The notes under the pieces were generated by a model that was not told the DNA's origin, made no database searches, and worked only from the letters and a program-made list of their open reading frames with translations. The position numbers and the translations under genes were made by a program. Positions 1 through 7,387 of a DNA stretch of 16,171 bases are shown here, in pieces. The stretch lies in contig JAUQYB010000013.1 in NCBI GenBank assembly GCA_030837825.1, positions 1 to 16,171 on the forward strand, given 5' to 3'. The stretch's first letter is position 1; the number at the start of each line of letters is the position of its first letter. The stretch comes from Albidovulum sp. (GTDB lineage: Bacteria; Pseudomonadota; Alphaproteobacteria; Rhodobacterales; Rhodobacteraceae).

Positions 1-164
1 GCGAGCGGCGAGCGGTTGAGCGAAATGAATCCCCGCCGTTCGCGGCCCGCCTTCAGCTCGGACTCCACGAACCCTTCCGGCGCGGTCCAGTCCTCGCCCA
101 GGACGACATCCGCCCGGCGAGCCTCAGTTCGGTCGCGCAAGTCGATCCTCGACGCCAGTGTCAT
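1..164 (-). CDS. chvG: Sensor histidine kinase ChvG, N-terminal fragment (runs off the left edge)
   Basis: Only the first 54 codons are visible, starting at an ATG whose ATGA overlaps the chvI stop. The peptide begins [12 protein letters not shown] and reaches [11 protein letters not shown], a charged cytoplasmic lead-in. I expect it to enter the first transmembrane helix just beyond the window. No catalytic domain is visible, so the call rests on the 4-base overlap with chvI and on the N-terminal style of rhodobacterial ChvG kinases. In the family, ChvG is an inner-membrane kinase that senses acid or envelope stress and phosphorylates ChvI. Translational coupling to chvI is inferred from the overlap. 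Another kinase is possible, but unlikely given the partner. Confidence 0.75.
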   Translation of the reverse strand, partial: MTLASRIDLRDRTEARRADVVLGEDWTAPEGFVESELKAGRERRGFISLNRSPL

Positions 165-862
165 TCTTCGTTGTAGCGATATCCGATACCATACAGCGTT
201 TCGATCGCCGAGAAATCGTCATCAACGGTGCGCATCTTCTTTCTCAGGCGCTTGATGTGGCTGTCGATGGTACGGTCGTCGACATAGACCTGATCGTCAT
301 AGGCCACGTCCATCAGCTGGTCGCGGCTTTTCACGAAGCCGGGCCGCTGGGCGAGCGCCTGGAGGAGCAGGAATTCGGTGACCGTCAAGGCCACGTCCCT
401 GCCCTTCCACATCACCGAATGGCGCAGCGGGTCCATCGTCAGCGAGCCGCGCACCATGACCTTGGTGTCCTCGGTCGTGGCCACCTCGCCGGTGGCGATC
501 GCTTCCTGGCGGCGCAGGAGCGCACGGATGCGTTCGACCAGAAGCCTTTGCGAGAACGGCTTTTTCACGTAGTCGTCCGCGCCCATGCGCAGGCCCAGCA
601 CCTCGTCGATCTCGTCGTCCTTCGAGGTCAGGAAGATGACCGGCATCGCGGTCTTCTGGCGGAGCCGCTGAAGAAGTTCCATCCCGTCCATCCGCGGCAT
701 CTTGATGTCCAGCACGGCCATGTCCGGCAGACGCTTGTTGAAGGCGTCGAGTGCGGCCTGGCCGTCATTGTAGGTCTCGACCTCGTATCCTTCCGCCTCG
801 AGCGTCATGGACACCGAGGTCAGGATGTTCCGGTCGTCGTCGACGAGTGCGATCCTCGACAT
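161..862 (-). CDS. chvI: Two-component response regulator ChvI (OmpR/PhoB family)
   Basis: This 233-residue protein is a full-length OmpR-type regulator. The N-terminal receiver domain has the acidic pocket VDDD (residues 7-10), the phospho-acceptor D52 in AVLDIKMP, T79 in FLTS and K101 in VKKPF. The C-terminal winged helix (about 135-233) ends with the usual recognition-helix and wing pattern, [14 protein letters not shown] then GIGYRYNEE. The sequence matches ChvI/ExoR-regulon response regulators closely. ChvI acts in the cytoplasm as a transcription factor phosphorylated by ChvG, controlling envelope, acid-stress and some central-metabolism genes. A GAGG Shine-Dalgarno lies about 8 bases before the ATG. 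The gene is divergent from pckA, an arrangement common in alphaproteobacteria, and is coupled to chvG by ATGA. Confidence 0.92.
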   Translation of the reverse strand: MSRIALVDDDRNILTSVSMTLEAEGYEVETYNDGQAALDAFNKRLPDMAVLDIKMPRMDGMELLQRLRQKTAMPVIFLTSKDDEIDEVLGLRMGADDYVKKPFSQRLLVERIRALLRRQEAIATGEVATTEDTKVMVRGSLTMDPLRHSVMWKGRDVALTVTEFLLLQALAQRPGFVKSRDQLMDVAYDDQVYVDDRTIDSHIKRLRKKMRTVDDDFSAIETLYGIGYRYNEE

Positions 863-894
863 GTGGGCTTCCTCGTGCTGCTCTGTTTGTCGTT

Positions 895-900
895 ATTATC
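895..900 (-). promoter_or_regulatory. Possible -10 element for chvI
   Basis: Read on the minus strand this is GATAAT, five of six matches to the sigma-70 -10 consensus, about 33 bases before the chvI ATG. No good -35 box is present at 16-18 bases upstream, so an activator-dependent promoter or a chance match are both possible. The rest of the chvI leader (863-894) shows only the Shine-Dalgarno. Confidence 0.22.
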
Positions 901-1027
901 GCGGCATTTTCCCTTTTCCGGGCCACGGAAGCAACTGATATGTGCGAATCGGGCGCGACGGCCGAATCAGATGGCACGAAAAAACCGAAGGTTTGACTAA
1001 TTTGCCTCACTCCGGGTGATCGTTGCC

Positions 1028-1046
1028 GTTTCAACGTCCGGTTTCA
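1028..1046. promoter_or_regulatory. Direct repeat GTTTCA x2 in the chvI-pckA divergent region
   Basis: GTTTCA occurs at 1028-1033 and 1041-1046, 13 bp apart, each preceded by CCG or CCG-like bases. OmpR-family regulators such as ChvI bind direct repeats, so this could be an autoregulatory or pckA site. The 13-bp period is longer than the usual 10-11 bp, which weakens the idea. Confidence 0.25.
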
Positions 1047-1051
1047 CCGAT

Positions 1052-1086
1052 TGGTTGCGCTAACCCGCCGATGGTGGCGCTAACCC
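1052..1086. promoter_or_regulatory. Tandem operator-like repeats upstream of pckA (LacI-type CceR/PckR site candidate)
   Basis: TGGTTGCGCTAACCC (1052-1066) recurs with one mismatch as TGGTGGCGCTAACCC (1072-1086), exactly 20 bp apart, so both copies face the same side of the helix. Each has a central CG inside GCGC and a TAACC right half with a degenerate GGT left half, the general look of LacI-family operators. The LacI-family regulator CceR (PckR in rhizobia) is known to control pckA and gluconeogenesis in alphaproteobacteria. Assigning these sites to it is my inference from position and symmetry. Confidence 0.45.
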
Positions 1087-1123
1087 CAACAAACCCTTCT
1101 GTTCCAGGATTCAGGGCGCATGA

Positions 1124-1129
1124 TATAGG
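1124..1129 (+). promoter_or_regulatory. Possible -10 element for pckA
   Basis: TATAGG lies within CATGATATAGGG, the only AT-rich hexamer between the operator-like repeats and the pckA start. No convincing -35 is found, which would suit an activated promoter with the 1052-1086 repeats just upstream of -35. Transcription would then start near 1136, inside or just beyond the first leader hairpin. Confidence 0.25.
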
Positions 1130-1219
1130 GGCCATGCGGCCCCCGCTCCGGAGGGCTGCCGGCGTCCCGGCTGGCCGGGACGTTTCCTTTGAACCTCGAG
1201 GAAGCCGCGGGCCGCGGCG
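1128..1219 (+). promoter_or_regulatory. Hairpin-rich leader of pckA with a terminator-like stem
   Basis: Four self-complementary segments follow one another. GGGGCC/GGCCCC closes an ATGC loop (1128-1143). CTCCGGAG is palindromic (1146-1153). A perfect 8-bp stem CGTCCCGG/CCGGGACG has a 4-base loop (1163-1182) and is followed by TTTCCTTT (1183-1190). GCCGCGG/CCGCGGC flanks one G (1205-1219). The third resembles a weak intrinsic terminator inside the untranslated leader, so attenuation is possible. High GC makes short stems common, so only the third, with its T-rich tail, is really persuasive. No known riboswitch was recognised. Confidence 0.4.
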
Positions 1220-1233
1220 ACGGGAGCAGGACT

Positions 1234-2832
<1,599 letters not shown>

Positions 2833-2853
2833 GCGCCGCATCGCCGATTTTCC

Positions 2854-2880
2854 GGAGGGCCGCCCGGCGGGCGGCCCTTC
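2854..2880 (+). terminator. Hairpin terminator after pckA
   Basis: A perfect 9-bp GC stem, GGGCCGCCC/GGGCGGCCC, with a GGC loop (2857-2877) is flanked by GGA and TTC that extend it. It starts 24 bases after the pckA stop, in the gap between convergent genes. The downstream tract is only moderately T-rich (CTTCCGCTTTC). It may act mainly for pckA; the opposite strand lacks a U-tract. Confidence 0.7.
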
Positions 2881-2885
2881 CGCTT

Positions 2886-3644
2886 TCACCGGGCCAGGCC
2901 AAGGCGCAGGAGATTGGCCCCGGTCAGGGCGAGCAGGACGAGCGTCCAGCGGCGGAAGCGGACGGCATCGAGATGGTCGTGCATCCGGAACCCGGCCCAG
3001 AGGCCGAGGCTGGCGGGCAGGGCCATCATCGCCGACAGCGGCAGCGTATCGGCATTGAGGACGCCCGAGCCGAGATGCGCCAGCGTCAGCACCGCCGCGC
3101 CGATCAGGAACACCACGCCCTGCACCCGCACGGTTTCCTGCTTTCCCGCCCCGATCGAAAGCAGGTAGACGATGAGCGGCGGGCCCCAGACGCCGGAAAT
3201 GCCGCCGTAGAGCCCGCCGATGATGCCAAGCACGATCTCCACCCGTGCGCGATGCTCGATCCGGATGGCGAGGCTTCGCCCGGCGAGTTGCCAGAGCGCG
3301 AAGGCAAGGATCGGCGCACCAAGAAGGACATTCATCGCCGCCTGCGGGATCAGCGTGACGAACTGCGCCGAGATGGCGAGGAAGATCACCACCATCGCGA
3401 TGTGGCGGCGATTGGCCACCACGCTGTCCCAAGCCGCCCGCCATCCCTGCCGGAACGCCTGGGCGATGTTGGTGACGAGCGTCGGCAGGATCAGCAATGC
3501 GAGCGCGGTTTCCTTGGGCAGGAATGATCCGAAGGCCGAGATCATGATCATTGGCATGGCGAAGCCGACGGCGCCCTTGACGAAGCCCGCACCGAGCGTC
3601 ACCGCCACTGCCAGCCCGATTTGCCAGAGTTCCAGCCCGAACAT
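2886..3644 (-). CDS. TauE/SafE-family membrane permease
   Basis: This 252-residue, very hydrophobic protein has seven or eight predicted membrane helices. The family's two related glycine-rich halves are visible as GAGFVKGAVGFAMP (18-31) and GGLYGGISGVWGPP (143-156). TauE/SafE (formerly DUF81) proteins are inner-membrane transporters proposed to move small sulfonates, sulfite, sulfoacetate or other organic anions. The substrate cannot be read from the sequence. I chose the ATG at 3644, preceded by GGGGAG, because the protein then opens MFGLELWQIGLAVAV at the first helix. An open frame reaching 3869 adds a polar, non-family extension that covers the mcd promoter region. The gene converges on pckA and diverges from mcd. 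Confidence 0.85.
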   Translation of the reverse strand: MFGLELWQIGLAVAVTLGAGFVKGAVGFAMPMIMISAFGSFLPKETALALLILPTLVTNIAQAFRQGWRAAWDSVVANRRHIAMVVIFLAISAQFVTLIPQAAMNVLLGAPILAFALWQLAGRSLAIRIEHRARVEIVLGIIGGLYGGISGVWGPPLIVYLLSIGAGKQETVRVQGVVFLIGAAVLTLAHLGSGVLNADTLPLSAMMALPASLGLWAGFRMHDHLDAVRFRRWTLVLLALTGANLLRLGLAR

Positions 3645-3730
3645 CCCGCTCCCCGGTGCGGCGCCGCTTCGCCGCGCCCGGTGATAGCCGGTTCGCGGCG
3701 CCGGCGTCAGGGCGAAAATGCAGGCGACAT

Positions 3731-3776
3731 ATTCGTTCTGGTGTGGCGCGGCAAACGAATTAATGTTGCGCTGCAA
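3731..3776. promoter_or_regulatory. Inverted repeats in the mcd control region
   Basis: ATTCGTT (3731-3737) is mirrored by AACGAAT (3754-3760) with a 16-base spacer. It is followed at once by the small palindrome TTGC-GCT-GCAA (3766-3776). Both lie 47-92 bases before the mcd ATG, in a locally AT-richer patch, where an operator for the divergent mcd and tauE-like genes would be expected. No clear -35/-10 pair was found. ScfR-family regulators such as PccR bind TTTGCAAA-like half-sites, so a link is conceivable but unproven. Confidence 0.3.
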
Positions 3777-3822
3777 GTGCGAAATGGCTAGGACGGTGCA
3801 ACTGCAGAACAGGAGCCGATTC

Positions 3823-5496
3823 ATGGCGCACGATGGGGCCGAGATGCCGACGACTGCGACCCTTCCCAACCTTCTGTCGCTGACCGCGGCGGCGCTGCCG
3901 GCGGTGGAGGCGCTGCTGGAGGCGGCACGGGCGGGGCTGAGGGCGGCGGTGGATGCGGGCGGCAGGCTGTCGGGCGCGGCACTCGAGGCGCGGCAGTTCG
4001 AGGCCCACGCCCTGTCCTGGCTGGCAACCTACGTCGAATCCCTGCGCCAGCTTCGCGCCTGGGCGGGGCGGCTCGACGCGGCGGGGACATTTGCTGAGAT
4101 GGAGCAACTGGTCCTTCAGATCGGCTTCGGCGAGTATCTGGCCCAGATCGCCGGCGGCATTCCGATGAGCCAGGGCGAGACGGCGCGGCTCGCCGACCTC
4201 GGTCTGGCCTGGGTTCCTGAGGGTGCGGCGGCGACGCTGATCGCCCGGGGCAACACCCCGGCCGCACGGACCCGGCTGGTGGCGCTGATGCGCGACACCC
4301 ACGGGCGGGCGACCTTCGGCGCGACCGGACTCGACGCCGATCTGGAGATGATCCGCGACCAGTTCCGCCGCTATGCCGAGGAGCGCGTGGTGCCCCACGC
4401 CCACGACTGGCACCTGAAGGACGAGCTGATCCCGATGGAAGTCATCCGCGATCTGGCCGGGCTTGGCGTCTTCGGCCTGACGATCCCGGAGGAGTTCGGC
4501 GGGCTCGGCCTTTCCAAGGCGTCGATGGTCGTGGTTAGCGAGGAACTGTCGCGCGGCTACATCGGCGTCGGCTCGCTCGGCACCCGCAGCGAGATTGCGG
4601 CGGAGCTGATCCTGTGCGGCGGCACGGCGGAACAGAAGGCAGAGTGGCTGCCGAAGCTGGCCAGCGGGGAAATCCTGCCCACCGCCGTCTTCACCGAGCC
4701 CAACACCGGATCCGATCTCGGCTCGCTCCGCACCCGCGCGGTGAAGGCGGGCGAGGACTGGGAGGTGACCGGCAACAAGACCTGGATCACCCATGCCGCG
4801 CGGACCCATGTGATGACGCTTCTGGCGCGGACCGACCCCGACACCACCGACTGGCGCGGCCTGTCGATGTTCCTGGCCGAAAAGACCCCCGGCACGGATG
4901 AAAACCCCTTCCCCACCCCCGGCATGACCGGCGGCGAGATTGAGGTGCTCGGCTACCGTGGCATGAAGGAATACGAGCTTGGCTTCGATGCCTTCAGGGT
5001 GAAGGGCGACAACCTTCTGGGCGGCGTTCCGGGCCAGGGCTTCAAGCAACTCATGCAGACCTTTGAATCGGCCCGCATCCAGACCGCCGCCCGCGCCATC
5101 GGCGTGGCGCAGGCCGCGCTGGAGACCGGGATGCAGTATGCCGAGGACCGCAAGCAGTTCGGCAAGAGCCTGATCGAGTTTCCCCGCGTTTCCGGCAAGC
5201 TCGCGATGATGGCGGTGGAGATCATGATCGCCCGGCAGCTCACCTATCATTCGGCCTGGCAGAAGGATCACGGCCACCGCTGCGACCTCGAGGCCGGGAT
5301 GGCCAAGCTTCTGGGCGCCCGCGTCGCCTGGGCGGCGGCCGACAACGCGCTGCAGATCCACGGCGGCAACGGCTTTGCGCTCGAATACCGGATCAGCCGG
5401 ATTCTCTGCGACGCGCGCATCCTCAACATCTTCGAAGGCGCGGCTGAAATCCAGGCGCAGGTGATCGCGCGGCGGCTTCTGGACGGGGCGGCCTGA
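3823..5496 (+). CDS. mcd: Acyl-CoA dehydrogenase, probable (2S)-methylsuccinyl-CoA dehydrogenase (Mcd)
   Basis: The protein has 557 residues, about 160 more than ordinary acyl-CoA dehydrogenases. The extra part is an Ala-rich helical N-terminal domain (about 15-160), which is typical of Mcd. The FAD-dependent dehydrogenase core then shows IPEEFGGLGL (221-230), TEPNTGSD (291-298), TGNKTWITHA, RKQFGKSL, QIHGGNGF and FEGAAEIQ. E538 in FEG aligns with the catalytic base of medium-chain enzymes. Mcd oxidises (2S)-methylsuccinyl-CoA to mesaconyl-CoA in the ethylmalonyl-CoA pathway for acetate assimilation, which suits Rhodobacterales. AGGAG ends 7 bases before the ATG at 3823; MPTTATLP at 3844 is an alternative start. 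Other pathway genes are not in the window. Substrate is inferred from architecture. Confidence 0.85.
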   Translation: MAHDGAEMPTTATLPNLLSLTAAALPAVEALLEAARAGLRAAVDAGGRLSGAALEARQFEAHALSWLATYVESLRQLRAWAGRLDAAGTFAEMEQLVLQIGFGEYLAQIAGGIPMSQGETARLADLGLAWVPEGAAATLIARGNTPAARTRLVALMRDTHGRATFGATGLDADLEMIRDQFRRYAEERVVPHAHDWHLKDELIPMEVIRDLAGLGVFGLTIPEEFGGLGLSKASMVVVSEELSRGYIGVGSLGTRSEIAAELILCGGTAEQKAEWLPKLASGEILPTAVFTEPNTGSDLGSLRTRAVKAGEDWEVTGNKTWITHAARTHVMTLLARTDPDTTDWRGLSMFLAEKTPGTDENPFPTPGMTGGEIEVLGYRGMKEYELGFDAFRVKGDNLLGGVPGQGFKQLMQTFESARIQTAARAIGVAQAALETGMQYAEDRKQFGKSLIEFPRVSGKLAMMAVEIMIARQLTYHSAWQKDHGHRCDLEAGMAKLLGARVAWAAADNALQIHGGNGFALEYRISRILCDARILNIFEGAAEIQAQVIARRLLDGAA

Positions 5497-5497
5497 A

Positions 5498-5521
5498 CCG
5501 CCCATGCGGCCGGAAGGGCGG
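5498..5521 (+). terminator. Possible hairpin after mcd
   Basis: CCGCCC and GGGCGG form a 6-bp GC stem around a 12-base loop just after the mcd stop. No T-run follows, so it could be a weak or Rho-assisted terminator, or simply a GC-rich coincidence. Confidence 0.28.
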
Positions 5522-5555
5522 CACCGGAGCCGGTCACGGGGGCGGTTCCGGCCGG

Positions 5556-5630
5556 TTGACAGATTGTCGCCAAGCAAGGCTTTGACAGGCGGCGAGCGAT
5601 CTGCCCAATAGGGCTGGGGGGTATCGCTCG
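5556..5630 (+). promoter_or_regulatory. Upstream region of the propeller-cytochrome gene: TTGACAG repeats and a long inverted repeat
   Basis: TTGACA occurs at 5556-5561 and 5582-5587, each followed by G and 26 bp apart. Both match the -35 consensus perfectly. CCCAAT (5604-5609) is the best weak -10 for the second. A perfect 8-bp inverted repeat, CGAGCGAT (5593-5600) and ATCGCTCG (5623-5630), encloses a smaller GCCC-AATA-GGGC hairpin (5603-5614). It ends 20 bases before the ATG at 5651. It could be an operator overlapping the promoter or an RNA stem in the leader. The G-rich GGGGGCGGGAA just after it is the only ribosome-binding candidate. Confidence 0.4.
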
Positions 5631-5650
5631 AACTGGGGGCGGGAATCGGT

Positions 5651-7387
5651 ATGTTTGGACGGTTGTCCGGCCGCAAGGGATTTGCGGCCATCGTGGGAGT
5701 CTTTGGCCTCCTGCTCGCGGGTTTCGGCGCGGGAGTCGCGACCGAATTCGTCGCGCACCCGGTGAAGATCGTGCAGCGCGCGATCCGGCGCGTCGTGCCG
5801 GCGCCGCCGCCGCCGGCGGTCAGGGAGCCCGACGTGGAAAGCATCTTCCTGGCCTTCAAGCGCGACTCAGTGCAGGTGCCGATCACCCGCTACGGCCGCG
5901 GCGGCGGGCTGACGGTGGTCGACAACCACGCGGTTCTCAGCACGATCGACGGCAAGCTCTACCTCGCCTCGTCAGCCAGGGACGTAAGGCCCCTGGCGAT
6001 CGGCGTGCCGGACTACGGCTTCGACGCCTACCGCGCCTTCGCCGAAGACCCTGCCAACAGCGCCTATCACTTCGAACTCTGGGCCTACCGCTACTTCGAC
6101 CTCCTCGCCTACGATTTCGGGGGAGCCAAGCATCTCGCCCTCTCCTTCGTGAAGTTCGAGCCCGACCGGCGCTGCTTCCACACCATCGTCTCGGTGCTCG
6201 ACATCCCCTCGACGGCAGCGGACCTGGCGCGCTTCACCGCGACGGCCGAGGACTGGCGCACCCTCTATGTCACCGAGCCCTGCCTGCCGCTCAAGAAGGT
6301 CCAGAGCGCCATCGAGGTGCAGATCGGCGGCGCCCGGATGGCCCATGACGGCAACGGCCGGCTTTATCTCGGCAGCGGAGACTTCCACATCGACGGCGTC
6401 TTTTCCGAAATGCCCGCCATCGCCCAGGACCCCGCCTACGACTACGGCAAGGTGATCGAGATCGACCTTGCCACCGGCGGGCACCGCCAGGTCGCGCAGG
6501 GGCTGCGCAACATGCAGGGGATCGCCTTCGACGCGGAAGGGCAGCTCTGGACCGTCGAACACGGGCTGAGGGGCGGGGACGAGCTGAACCTGATCGAGGA
6601 CGGCAAGGACTACGGCTGGCCGAAGGAAAGCCTCGGGACGCTCTACAACAAGCTGCCGATCCCGAATGTCCTTTCCTACGGGCGCCACGACAGGTTCGAG
6701 CCCCCGATCTATGCCTTCCTGCCCTCGGTCGCCATCTCCAGCCTGGAACTCCTGCAGGGCTTCAACAGCGCCTGGGATGGCGACATCCTGATGGGCACGC
6801 TCAAGGACCAGTCGCTCTACCGCTTCCGCATCGTCGACCGCCGGGTGATGTTCGCCGAGCGCATCGCCATCGGCGAACGCATCCGCGCCGCGCGGCAGCT
6901 TGACGACGACCGGCTCGTGCTTTTCACCGACGACAACGAGCTTGTCTTCCTGACCGAGCAACCGAACGGCCAGGCCGAGGCGTTCCTGACGGCCTATCTC
7001 CAGCAGGACGACCTCAGCGCGCATGTGCGCGACCGTCTGGAGGCGAACATCAACACCTGCCTCAAGTGCCATTCGCTCGACCCCGACGTGAACACCTTCG
7101 CGCCGAGCCTCGCGGCGGTGGCCGGCGCCCCGATCGGCGGGACGCGCTATGCGAACTATTCCGACTGGATGCGGGCACAGGAAACGACCTGGACGCCGGA
7201 CCGGCTGGCGGCGTTCCTGCAGGACCCGACGGCGCTTGCCCCCGGGACGCTGATGCCCGATCCGGGCATCGACGACCCCGAGGAGATCGGCGCCGTGGTC
7301 GATTTCCTCCAGGCGATGGCCTCCCCCCTGGAGTTCAGCCCGAAATCCGTCGACATGGCCGAGCCTGCGGCGGGCGTCACGAATTGA
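5651..7387 (+). CDS. Membrane-anchored PQQ-type sugar dehydrogenase-like beta-propeller fused to cytochrome c
   Basis: The 578 residues begin with a short basic stretch and one hydrophobic helix (11-30), an uncleaved anchor or signal placing the rest in the periplasm. A Pro-rich linker (50-60) leads to a beta-propeller of the soluble glucose/aldose sugar dehydrogenase superfamily. Its motifs are RNMQG (286-290), EHGLRGGDELNL (303-314) and DYGWP (320-324). K385 in GTLKDQSLYRF and R410/R412 in GERIRAA match PQQ-contact residues of that family. The catalytic His, normally in an HxxGR-like motif, aligns with I225 of QIGGAR. A C-terminal cytochrome c domain has CLKCH (470-474) and the likely axial Met M535 in TLMPDPG. 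C175 and C211 could form a disulfide. Activity and substrate are unknown. It overlaps the convergent MFS gene by 11 bases. Confidence 0.8.
   Translation: MFGRLSGRKGFAAIVGVFGLLLAGFGAGVATEFVAHPVKIVQRAIRRVVPAPPPPAVREPDVESIFLAFKRDSVQVPITRYGRGGGLTVVDNHAVLSTIDGKLYLASSARDVRPLAIGVPDYGFDAYRAFAEDPANSAYHFELWAYRYFDLLAYDFGGAKHLALSFVKFEPDRRCFHTIVSVLDIPSTAADLARFTATAEDWRTLYVTEPCLPLKKVQSAIEVQIGGARMAHDGNGRLYLGSGDFHIDGVFSEMPAIAQDPAYDYGKVIEIDLATGGHRQVAQGLRNMQGIAFDAEGQLWTVEHGLRGGDELNLIEDGKDYGWPKESLGTLYNKLPIPNVLSYGRHDRFEPPIYAFLPSVAISSLELLQGFNSAWDGDILMGTLKDQSLYRFRIVDRRVMFAERIAIGERIRAARQLDDDRLVLFTDDNELVFLTEQPNGQAEAFLTAYLQQDDLSAHVRDRLEANINTCLKCHSLDPDVNTFAPSLAAVAGAPIGGTRYANYSDWMRAQETTWTPDRLAAFLQDPTALAPGTLMPDPGIDDPEEIGAVVDFLQAMASPLEFSPKSVDMAEPAAGVTN

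Noticed and set aside
982..994. Small palindrome AAACC-GAA-GGTTT between chvI and pckA
   Set aside because: The arms are only 5 bp and the position fits no promoter or terminator clearly; likely chance.
3645..3869. N-terminal extension of the TauE-like protein
   Set aside because: The added residues are not family-like and would run across the mcd promoter and start region. The ATG at 3644 has a ribosome-binding site and starts at the first helix.
5582..5609. A firm sigma-70 promoter call for the propeller-cytochrome gene
   Set aside because: TTGACA is perfect, but the best -10 (CCCAAT at 16 bases) is poor, so it is kept only as part of a tentative control region.
3760..5886. Open frame of 708 codons on the minus strand
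   Set aside because: It is antisense to all of mcd, with low-complexity composition. The plus-strand frame carries clear acyl-CoA dehydrogenase motifs.
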